A stretch of DNA of 64,000 bases from positions 124,001-188,000 of the forward strand of contig NZ_VCNP01000056.1 in the NCBI RefSeq assembly GCF_006782915.1, read 5' to 3'. The stretch comes from Streptomyces calvus. Lineage in GTDB: Bacteria > Actinomycetota > Actinomycetes > Streptomycetales > Streptomycetaceae. Numbering within the stretch: the stretch's first letter is position 1; each line of letters opens with the position of its first letter. This document shows, in pieces, positions 1 to 6,661 of this stretch. A program made the translations under genes and the position numbers. The notes beneath the pieces are model-generated. The model made no database searches and had not been told where the DNA came from. It saw nothing but the letters and a program-made list of their open reading frames with translations.

Positions 1-201
1 GTTCGCGTTGGTCTTGTCGTCGTCCTGCTTGAGCGTCCCGGTCGTGTACAGCGCGAGGCTGCCCACGAGGACGACACCGAGCACGGACGCGATCACCGAG
101 TTGCGGATCCGCGACTTGCGCCGCGCTTCGGTGCGCCGCTGCTGCTGCCGCAAGAACTTCTCCCGGGCGAGCTGACGCCGCCGCTGTTCCTGGCTGACCA
201 C
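1..201 (-). CDS. membrane-anchored peptidyl-prolyl isomerase (cyclophilin type), N-terminal part only
   Basis: The 67 visible codons begin at a GTG (201-199) with a GGAGAG Shine-Dalgarno just upstream on the minus strand. The first ~37 residues are very basic and Gln/Arg-rich (VSQEQRRRQLAREKF...). A single hydrophobic segment follows at about residues 38-57, then a short Thr/Lys/Asp-rich linker. This is the architecture of actinobacterial cyclophilins with a cytoplasmic tail, one membrane anchor and an extracellular isomerase domain. The catalytic domain lies beyond the window edge, so the call rests on the N-terminus and on the remembered gene order next to the MBL hydrolase and hisS. It is divergent from the downstream plus-strand genes. 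Confidence 0.6.
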   Translation of the reverse strand, partial: MVSQEQRRRQLAREKFLRQQQRRTEARRKSRIRNSVIASVLGVVLVGSLALYTTGTLKQDDDKTNAN

Positions 202-384
202 CGGGTTCTCTCCTCATGCGTCTCGTGTGCCGGCCGGTACGCGTGCGTGCGTGCGGTGAGCCGACCGCCTGCGTGTGCCCCGTACCGTATATGGGTTCGC
301 TGAGGAATCGGCAGCGCCGGTAGGCTCTGACCACGGGCGCAGCCCCGTCGCAAGCCTCCCGTATCGACACAACGAAGGACGATC

Positions 385-1089
385 GTGCTCATTGCCGGGT
401 TCCCCGCCGGGGCCTGGGGGACGAACTGTTATCTCGTCGCCCCCGCCGCCGGTGAGGAGTGCGTGATCATCGACCCCGGCCACCAGGCCGCCCCCGGAGT
501 CGAGGAGGCGGTCCGCAAGCACCGGCTCAAGCCCGTCGCCGTCGTCCTCACCCACGGACACATCGACCACGTCGCCTCGGTCGTCCCGGTCTGCGGGGCG
601 CACGAGGTACCGGCCTGGATCCACCCCGAGGACCGGTACATGATGAGCGACCCCGAGAAGGCGATCGGCCGCACCATCGGCATGCCGCTCATGGGCGAGC
701 TGACCGTCGGGGAGCCGGACGACGTCCGCGAACTGGCCGACGGCACCAAGCTGGAGCTGGCCGGCCTGGAACTGACGGTCGCGCACGCGCCGGGCCATAC
801 CAAGGGGTCGGTGACCTTCGGCCTGCCCGAGGCGGCGGACGTCCCGCCGGTCCTCTTCTCGGGCGACCTGCTGTTCGCCGGCTCCATCGGACGCACCGAC
901 TTCCCCGGTGGCTCCATGGACGACATGCTCGAGTCCCTGGCCCGCGTGGTCCTGCCGCTCGACGACGCAACCGTGGTGCTGCCCGGTCACAACGAGTACA
1001 CGACCATCGGCCAGGAGCGCGCCACCAACCCGTATCTGCGGCAGGTGGCGGCCGGCCAGGGAGCCGACGCTCCCCGACGAGGAATGTGA
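385..1089 (+). CDS. MBL-fold metallo-hydrolase (glyoxalase II-like)
   Basis: A 234-residue metallo-beta-lactamase-fold protein. The metal-binding signature THGHIDH lies at residues 56-62. Later ligands are visible as the His of HAPGHTKGS, the Asp of SGDLLF and the His of LPGHNEY. Length and motifs fit the hydroxyacylglutathione-hydrolase-like clade, which is widespread and mostly without a proven substrate; Streptomyces use mycothiol rather than glutathione, so a thioester substrate is only a guess. The GTG start at 385 follows a GAAGGA Shine-Dalgarno. It ends 13 nt before hisS and is probably co-transcribed with it. Confidence 0.88.
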   Translation: MLIAGFPAGAWGTNCYLVAPAAGEECVIIDPGHQAAPGVEEAVRKHRLKPVAVVLTHGHIDHVASVVPVCGAHEVPAWIHPEDRYMMSDPEKAIGRTIGMPLMGELTVGEPDDVRELADGTKLELAGLELTVAHAPGHTKGSVTFGLPEAADVPPVLFSGDLLFAGSIGRTDFPGGSMDDMLESLARVVLPLDDATVVLPGHNEYTTIGQERATNPYLRQVAAGQGADAPRRGM

Positions 1090-1102
1090 CGAGAGAACTC
1101 CC

Positions 1103-2365
1103 GTGAGCACCTTCAAGGCCCCCAAGGGCACGTACGACCTGATCCCGCCGGACAGCGCCAAGTACCTCGCCGTCCGCGAGGCCATCGCCGCCCCGCTGCG
1201 CGGCTCCGGCTACGGCTACATCGAGACCCCCGGCTTCGAGAACGTCGAGCTGTTCGCGCGCGGTGTCGGCGAGTCCACCGACATCGTCACCAAGGAGATG
1301 TACGCCTTCGAGACCAAGGGCGGCGACCGGCTTGCCCTGCGGCCCGAGGGCACCGCCTCCGTGCTGCGCGCGGCCCTGGAGGCCAACCTGCACAAGGCGG
1401 GCAACCTCCCCGTCAAGCTCTGGTACTCCGGCTCGTACTACCGCTACGAGCGCCCCCAGAAGGGCCGTTACCGCCACTTCTCCCAGGTCGGCGCCGAGGC
1501 GATCGGCGCCGAGGACCCGGCGCTCGACGCCGAACTGATCATCCTGGCCGACCAGGCGTACCGCTCGCTGGGCCTGAGCGACTTCCGCATCCTGCTCAAC
1601 AGCCTCGGCGACAAGGAGTGCCGCCCGGTCTACCGGGCCGCGCTGCAGGACTTCCTGCGCGGCCTGGACCTGGACGAGGACACCCTGCGCCGCGCGGAGA
1701 TCAACCCGCTGCGCGTGCTGGACGACAAGCGCGAGTCGGTGCAGAAGCAGCTGACCGGCGCCCCGCTGCTGCGCGACTACCTCTGCGACGCCTGCAAGGC
1801 GTACCACGAGGAGGTCCGCGAGCTGATCACGGCCGCGGGCGTGGCCTTCGAGGACGACGCCAAGCTGGTGCGCGGCCTGGACTACTACACGCGCACCACC
1901 TTCGAGTTCGTCCACGACGGCCTCGGCTCGCAGTCCGCGGTGGGCGGCGGCGGCCGCTACGACGGCCTGTCCGAGATGATCGGCGGCCCCGCGCTGCCGT
2001 CCGTCGGCTGGGCCCTCGGCGTGGACCGCACCGTGCTCGCCCTGGAGGCGGAGGGCGTCGAGCTCGAACTGCCCGCCACCACCAGCGTGTTCGCGGTCCC
2101 GCTCGGCGAGGAGGCCCGCCGGGTGCTGTTCGCCAAGGTCACCGAGCTGCGCAAGAACGGCGTCGCCGCGGACTTCGCCTACGGCGGCAAGGGCCTCAAG
2201 GGCGCCATGAAGAACGCCAACCGCAGCGGCGCCCGCTACACGATCGTGGCCGGCGAACGCGACCTCGCCGAGGGCGTCGTCCAGCTCAAGGACATGGAGT
2301 CCGGCGAGCAGACGGCGGTCGGCGTCAACGAGATCGTGGCGGAGCTGGAGTCGCGGCTCGGCTGA
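1103..2365 (+). CDS. hisS: histidyl-tRNA synthetase
   Basis: A class II aminoacyl-tRNA synthetase of 420 residues, the usual bacterial length, that charges tRNA-His in the cytoplasm. Motif 2 is visible as RYERPQKGRYRHFSQ, the HisRS-specific histidine-A loop as LVRGLDYYTRT, and motif 3 as GGGGRYDGL followed by VGWALGVDR. The C-terminal part holds the anticodon-binding Rossmann-like domain. The reading frame stays open upstream, but the GTG at 1103 gives the family N-terminus (STFKAPKGTYDLIPP) after a GAGAGAA ribosome site. A perfect 13-bp terminator hairpin follows the stop codon. Confidence 0.97.
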   Translation: MSTFKAPKGTYDLIPPDSAKYLAVREAIAAPLRGSGYGYIETPGFENVELFARGVGESTDIVTKEMYAFETKGGDRLALRPEGTASVLRAALEANLHKAGNLPVKLWYSGSYYRYERPQKGRYRHFSQVGAEAIGAEDPALDAELIILADQAYRSLGLSDFRILLNSLGDKECRPVYRAALQDFLRGLDLDEDTLRRAEINPLRVLDDKRESVQKQLTGAPLLRDYLCDACKAYHEEVRELITAAGVAFEDDAKLVRGLDYYTRTTFEFVHDGLGSQSAVGGGGRYDGLSEMIGGPALPSVGWALGVDRTVLALEAEGVELELPATTSVFAVPLGEEARRVLFAKVTELRKNGVAADFAYGGKGLKGAMKNANRSGARYTIVAGERDLAEGVVQLKDMESGEQTAVGVNEIVAELESRLG

Positions 2366-2385
2366 TCCCGCCCCGCGTCACGGAA

Positions 2386-2416
2386 GGCGCCGGTGCCCTT
2401 CGCGGGCACCGGCGCC
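2386..2416 (+). terminator. hairpin terminator after hisS
   Basis: Perfect inverted repeat: GGCGCCGGTGCCC at 2386-2398 and its exact complement at 2404-2416, with a 5-nt TTCGC loop, 20 nt after the hisS stop. There is no T-tract, which is usual for Streptomyces terminators. Confidence 0.75.
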
Positions 2417-2630
2417 CTCGCCGTCAACGCGCACGCCCGTCGTCCCCCGGTCGGATGGTCCTCGGGCGGAGCGTCCGCGCGGCCGTCGCCCGCACAACGG
2501 CCGAAACCGCGCGCCCACGGGCCGCGGCCGGCCGTTCCGTCCGCCCGCACGACGGCGCATCCACAGCCTCGTACGGCACAATGGCCCTGCCCGAAGCAGG
2601 TCCACCCTCTCTCGTGACGGAATCGGCGTG

Positions 2631-3299
2631 ATGAGCAAGACGACAGTCAGGGACGTCGACATGGAGTCCGAACCCTCGCCCTCGCCGCAGCGCTCCGGCG
2701 CCGCGCCGCGCACAGAGGGCGCGAGCCGCGCGTTCGCCCTGCTCATGGTGATCACCGGCGCCGCCGGTGTGCTCGCCGCCTGGGTGATCACGCTCGACAA
2801 GTTCAAGCTGCTCGAGGCCAAGGTCAAGGGCGAGACGTTCGTCCCGGGATGCAGCCTCAACCCCGTGGTCTCCTGCGGCAGCGTGATGGAGAGCGACCAG
2901 GCCGCCGTGTTCGGCTTCCCGAACCCCATGCTGGGCCTGGTCACCTACGGCATCGTCGTGTGCGTCGGCATGAGCCTGCTGGCCCGGGCCCGCTTCCCGC
3001 GCTGGTACTGGCTCACCTTCAACGCCGGCACGCTCTTCGGTGTCGCCTTCTGCACCTGGCTGATGTACCAGTCGCTGTACCGGATCAACGCCCTGTGCCT
3101 GTGGTGCTGCCTGGCCTGGGTCGCCACGATCGTCATGTTCTGGTACGTGACCTCGTTCAACGTCCGCCAGGGCTTTCTGCCCGCCCCGGGCTGGCTGAAG
3201 AGCTTCTTCGACGAGTTCACCTGGGTCCTGCCGGTCCTGCACACCGGCATCATCGGCATGCTGGTGCTGACCCGCTGGTGGGACTTCTGGACCGGCTGA
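2631..3299 (+). CDS. vitamin K epoxide reductase (VKOR) family membrane protein
   Basis: A 222-residue polytopic membrane protein. It has a ~30-residue hydrophilic N-terminus, a first membrane segment at about 33-54, a periplasm-facing loop with Cys74 and Cys82, further membrane segments, and the redox motif CLWC at 156-159 (followed by Cys160). The loop cysteine pair plus a membrane CxxC is the VKOR signature. Bacterial VKORs re-oxidise a DsbA-like partner and pass electrons to quinone, so a role in extracytoplasmic disulfide formation is likely. The ATG at 2631 is preferred to the GTG three bases upstream. The reverse-strand reading frames here look like shadows. Confidence 0.9.
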   Translation: MSKTTVRDVDMESEPSPSPQRSGAAPRTEGASRAFALLMVITGAAGVLAAWVITLDKFKLLEAKVKGETFVPGCSLNPVVSCGSVMESDQAAVFGFPNPMLGLVTYGIVVCVGMSLLARARFPRWYWLTFNAGTLFGVAFCTWLMYQSLYRINALCLWCCLAWVATIVMFWYVTSFNVRQGFLPAPGWLKSFFDEFTWVLPVLHTGIIGMLVLTRWWDFWTG

Positions 3300-3343
3300 A
3301 CACCCCCGGCGGGACTGTCGGTGCGGTGCCTTAGGGTTTCAGC

Positions 3344-4699
3344 GTGGAGCCCGACCTGTTCACCGCCGCAGCAGAAGAACGCCAGGAGAAGGACCCGACC
3401 GGCAGCCCCCTGGCGGTCCGGATGCGCCCGCGCACCCTCGACGAGGTGGTGGGCCAGCAACACCTGCTGAAGCCCGGCTCCCCCCTGCGCAGACTGGTCG
3501 GGGAGGGAGCCGCCGGCCCCGCCGGGCCCTCCTCGGTCTTCCTGTGGGGGCCGCCCGGCACCGGGAAGACGACGCTGGCCTACGTCGTCTCCAAGGCCAC
3601 CAACAAGCGCTTCGTGGAACTGTCCGCGATCACCGCCGGCGTCAAGGAGGTCCGCGCGGTCATCGACGGCGCCCGCCGCGCCTCCGGCGGCTACGGCCAG
3701 GAGACCGTCCTCTTCCTCGACGAGATCCACCGCTTCAGCAAGGCCCAGCAGGACTCCCTGCTCCCGGCCGTGGAGAACCGCTGGGTCACCCTGATCGCCG
3801 CGACCACCGAGAACCCCTACTTCTCGGTCATCTCGCCACTGCTCTCCCGCTCCCTGCTCCTCACCCTCGAACCGCTCACCGACGACGACATCAGGAACCT
3901 GCTCAGGCGCGCCCTCACCGACGACCGCGGCCTGAAGAGCGCCGTCACCCTCCCCGAGGACACCGAGGACCACCTCCTGCGCATCGCCGGCGGCGACGCC
4001 CGCCGCGCACTGACCGCGCTGGAGGCCGCCGCCGGAGCCGCCCTCGACAAGGGCGAGACGGAGATCGCCCTGGCCACGCTGGAGGAGACGGTCGACCGGG
4101 CGGCCGTGAAGTACGACCGCGACGGCGACCAGCACTACGACGTCGCCAGCGCCCTGATCAAGTCCATCCGCGGCTCCGACGTCGACGCCGCCCTGCACTA
4201 CCTGGCCCGCATGATCGAGGCCGGTGAGGACCCCCGCTTCATCGCCCGCCGCCTGATGATCTCGGCCAGCGAGGACATCGGCCTCGCCGATCCGAACGCG
4301 CTGCCCATCGCGGTCGCCGCCGCGCAGGCCGTCGCCATGATCGGCTTCCCGGAGGCCGCCCTCACCCTCAGCCACGCCACCATCGCCCTCGCCCTCGCCC
4401 CCAAGTCCAACGCGGCCACCACCGCGATCGGCGCCGCCCTGGACGACGTGCGCAAGGGGCTGGCCGGACCGGTGCCGTCCCATCTGCGGGACAGCCACTA
4501 CAAGGGCGCGACCAAGCTCGGCCACGGCAAGGGCTACGTGTACCCGCACGACCTGCCCGAGGGCATCGCCGAACAGCAGTACGCGCCGGACGCCCTGAAG
4601 GACCGCACGTACTACGAGCCCACCCGGCACGGCGCGGAGGCGCGGTACGCGGACGCGGTGGAGTGGACCAGGAAACACCTCGGTCGGAAGCGGCCCTGA
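3344..4699 (+). CDS. rarA: replication-associated recombination protein A (AAA+ ATPase)
   Basis: A 451-residue AAA+ ATPase of the RarA/MgsA/WRNIP1 family, which acts at stalled replication forks. Walker A is GPPGTGKT (69-76) and Walker B LFLDEIH (123-129); the C-terminal half is the MgsA-type tetramerisation region. Length fits the family. The GTG start at 3344 sits 44 nt after the VKOR stop; a TAGGGT -10-like hexamer lies about 10 nt upstream, so a short or leaderless transcript is possible. It ends about 300 nt before rpsD. Confidence 0.95.
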   Translation: MEPDLFTAAAEERQEKDPTGSPLAVRMRPRTLDEVVGQQHLLKPGSPLRRLVGEGAAGPAGPSSVFLWGPPGTGKTTLAYVVSKATNKRFVELSAITAGVKEVRAVIDGARRASGGYGQETVLFLDEIHRFSKAQQDSLLPAVENRWVTLIAATTENPYFSVISPLLSRSLLLTLEPLTDDDIRNLLRRALTDDRGLKSAVTLPEDTEDHLLRIAGGDARRALTALEAAAGAALDKGETEIALATLEETVDRAAVKYDRDGDQHYDVASALIKSIRGSDVDAALHYLARMIEAGEDPRFIARRLMISASEDIGLADPNALPIAVAAAQAVAMIGFPEAALTLSHATIALALAPKSNAATTAIGAALDDVRKGLAGPVPSHLRDSHYKGATKLGHGKGYVYPHDLPEGIAEQQYAPDALKDRTYYEPTRHGAEARYADAVEWTRKHLGRKRP

Positions 4700-4999
4700 C
4701 CGCCCTGTACACTTTCCGCAGTGCTGCGTCCCGTGTCCGGCTCCGGTCGGCGCCTCAGGCGGGACATCCAGCCGGATCCTTCGATCCAGGAGCGTCGCGC
4801 ACCGTCGTAGGTGTCGCGGGCAGCCCACCACCACCCGTGAGTTCCGGGACCGGTCGGTGGGCCGTTCGTGTGCTGCACGTATGTGCCCAGACCAGGGAGC
4901 GGCTGCCCGGCAAGTCCCGCGCGGACCTGTCGGGAATTCCCCGGCTGCGGATGCGACCTCCCGTAACCCTGAGGCAGCCGAAAAGGAAAAGGAAGAAAA
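4700..4999 (+). promoter_or_regulatory. rpsD upstream region (no gene; possible long leader)
   Basis: This 300-nt stretch has no convincing coding frame. A -10-like TACACT lies at 4708-4713 without a good -35. Two possible RNA pairings stand out: GCCCACC (4823-4829) with GGTGGGC (4856-4862), and a GGCTGC...GCAGCC pair (about 4941-4979) ending just before the purine-rich Shine-Dalgarno of rpsD. If transcription starts near 4720, the leader is about 280 nt. S4 represses its own synthesis through leader RNA in other bacteria; such a role here is only inferred. Confidence 0.35.
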
Positions 5000-5614
5000 G
5001 TGGCGAACCAGTCCCGCCCCAAGGTCAAGAAGTCGCGTGCCCTCGGCATCGCGCTGACCCCGAAGGCCGTCAAGTACTTCGAGGCCCGCCCCTACCCGCC
5101 GGGTGAGCACGGCCGCGGCCGCAAGCAGAACTCGGACTACAAGGTCCGTCTGCTCGAGAAGCAGCGTCTGCGCGCGCAGTACGACGTGTCCGAGCGTCAG
5201 CTCGTCCGTGCCTACGAGCGTGCTTCCAAGGTCCAGGGCAAGACCGGCGAGGCCCTGATCATCGAGCTGGAGCGTCGTCTCGACGCGCTGGTGCTGCGTT
5301 CGGGCATCGCCCGCACGATCTACCAGGCCCGCCAGATGGTCACGCACGGCCACATCCAGGTCAACGGCAAGAAGGTCGACAAGCCCTCCTTCCGTGTCCG
5401 CCCGGACGACGTCGTGCAGGTCCGCGACCGCAGCAAGGAGAAGACCCTCTTCACGATCGCCCGTGAGGGCGGCTTCGCTCCCGACGGTGAGACCCCGCGC
5501 TACCTCCAGGTGAACCTCAAGGCCCTGGCGTTCCGCCTGGACCGCGAGCCGAACCGCAAGGAGATCCCGGTGATCTGCGACGAGCAGCTCGTCGTCGAGT
5601 ACTACGCCCGCTGA
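5000..5614 (+). CDS. rpsD: 30S ribosomal protein S4
   Basis: Primary 16S-rRNA-binding protein of the small subunit, 204 residues, starting MANQSRPKVKKSRALG. The S4 RNA-binding domain (RLDALVLRSGIARTIYQARQ... and the HGHIQVNGKKVD segment) is intact. There is no N-terminal CxxC zinc ribbon, so this is the zinc-free (C-) form; Streptomyces often carry a zinc-independent paralogue set, but one copy cannot show that. It stands alone instead of in the alpha operon. The GTG start follows a purine-rich AAAAGGAAAAGGAAG ribosome site. A terminator follows. Confidence 0.97.
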   Translation: MANQSRPKVKKSRALGIALTPKAVKYFEARPYPPGEHGRGRKQNSDYKVRLLEKQRLRAQYDVSERQLVRAYERASKVQGKTGEALIIELERRLDALVLRSGIARTIYQARQMVTHGHIQVNGKKVDKPSFRVRPDDVVQVRDRSKEKTLFTIAREGGFAPDGETPRYLQVNLKALAFRLDREPNRKEIPVICDEQLVVEYYAR

Positions 5615-5637
5615 TCCCAGCAGGCGCGCGGTCTCCC

Positions 5638-5690
5638 GGCCCGCCGTCTCCCCGTCCGTGAGGGCGGGCGAGGCGGCGGGTTCTTCTTCT
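5638..5690 (+). terminator. terminator after rpsD
   Basis: A GC-rich imperfect stem (CCCGCCGTCTC... pairing with ...GAGGCGGCGGG, about 5640-5680) is followed directly by TTCTTCTTCT, an unusually T-rich tail for this genome. Confidence 0.7.
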
Positions 5691-5838
5691 CCCGGGCCCG
5701 CACCGCCCCGCCCGCGCCCGTGGCGATTCGGGCGGGGGCGGACGGTAATCCGGTACGGAGTGCCCTCACCGGCGCGATAGGCTCGGTCACACGACTTTCT
5801 CGATGTTCAGGCGCGTTTCAAGGGAGCGGGTGCACACA

Positions 5839-6282
5839 GTGTCCGGTGGCGAGGTGGCCGGAATCCTGGTGGCCGTCTTCTGGGCGATCCTGGTCTCCTT
5901 CCTCGCCGTGGCACTGGCGAGGCTGGCCCAGACGCTCCGGGCGACCACCAAGCTGGTGGCGGACGTGACCGACCAGGCCGTCCCGCTGCTGGCCGACGCC
6001 TCCGCGGCGGTGCGCTCCGCGCAGACCCAGATCGAACGGGTCGACGCGATCGCCTCCGACGTCCAGGAGGTGACGTCCAACGCCTCCGCGCTGTCGACCA
6101 CCGTGGCCTCGACCTTCGGCGGCCCGCTCGTCAAGGTCGCCGCCTTCGGTTACGGCGTGCGCCGGGCCGTCAGCGGCCGCAAGGAGGACACTCCGCCGAA
6201 GGCGCCGAGGCGTACCGTGATCGTGGGCCGCACCGTCCCGGGCACTCGGAGGGAAAAGCGCACCCGGGGAAAGAGGGACTGA
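5839..6282 (+). CDS. DUF948-type single-pass membrane protein
   Basis: A small membrane-anchored protein of about 147 residues. After SGGEVAG comes one hydrophobic helix (about residues 8-25), then a long amphipathic region rich in Ala/Val/Thr/Asp (QTLRATTKLVADVTDQAV...) typical of DUF948, and a basic Arg/Lys tail. Function unknown. The frame is open from 5803. I chose the GTG at 5839 because it gives the family N-terminus; GTG 5830 or ATG 5803 cannot be excluded. It lies 7 nt before the next gene and probably forms an operon with that gene, alaS and ruvX. Confidence 0.8.
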   Translation: MSGGEVAGILVAVFWAILVSFLAVALARLAQTLRATTKLVADVTDQAVPLLADASAAVRSAQTQIERVDAIASDVQEVTSNASALSTTVASTFGGPLVKVAAFGYGVRRAVSGRKEDTPPKAPRRTVIVGRTVPGTRREKRTRGKRD

Positions 6283-6289
6283 CCCAGCG

Positions 6290-6661
6290 ATGTTCCGCCG
6301 AACGTTCTGGTTCACCACCGGCGTGGCCGCCGGTGTGTGGGCCACCACCAAGGTCAACCGTAAGCTCAAGCAACTGACGCCCGAGCACCTCGCCGTGACC
6401 GCGGCGAACAAGGCGATCGAGGCCGGTGGCCGCCTGAAGGACCGCGCGGTCGACTTCGCGCTCGAGGTCCGCGACAACATGGCCCAGCGGGAGGCCGAAC
6501 TCGGCGACGCGCTCGGGCTCAACGCCCCCGTCGACCGCGAACTCCCCCCGCCCCGGCACTACGCCGTCATCGAGAACCGCAACAGCCCCAAGTACGTCGA
6601 GGGCCCGGTGCGGAAGTCGACGTACCCCACGTACCCGTACAACCGGAATGAGGACCACTGA
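6290..6661 (+). CDS. conserved actinobacterial protein (DUF6167-like)
   Basis: A 123-residue protein with an N-terminal hydrophobic stretch (FWFTTGVAAGVWATT, about 6-20) and a charged, mostly helical body. The Tyr/Pro-rich C-terminus ends YPTYPYNRNEDH. I recognise it only as a conserved neighbour of alaS in Streptomyces; no enzyme motif is visible. Its stop codon shares one base with the alaS start (TGATG at 6659-6663), indicating translational coupling. Confidence 0.8.
   Translation: MFRRTFWFTTGVAAGVWATTKVNRKLKQLTPEHLAVTAANKAIEAGGRLKDRAVDFALEVRDNMAQREAELGDALGLNAPVDRELPPPRHYAVIENRNSPKYVEGPVRKSTYPTYPYNRNEDH

Noticed and set aside
4663..5106. A plus-strand frame covering the rpsD upstream region
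   Set aside because: It overlaps the rarA end and the rpsD start and has no credible start or composition.
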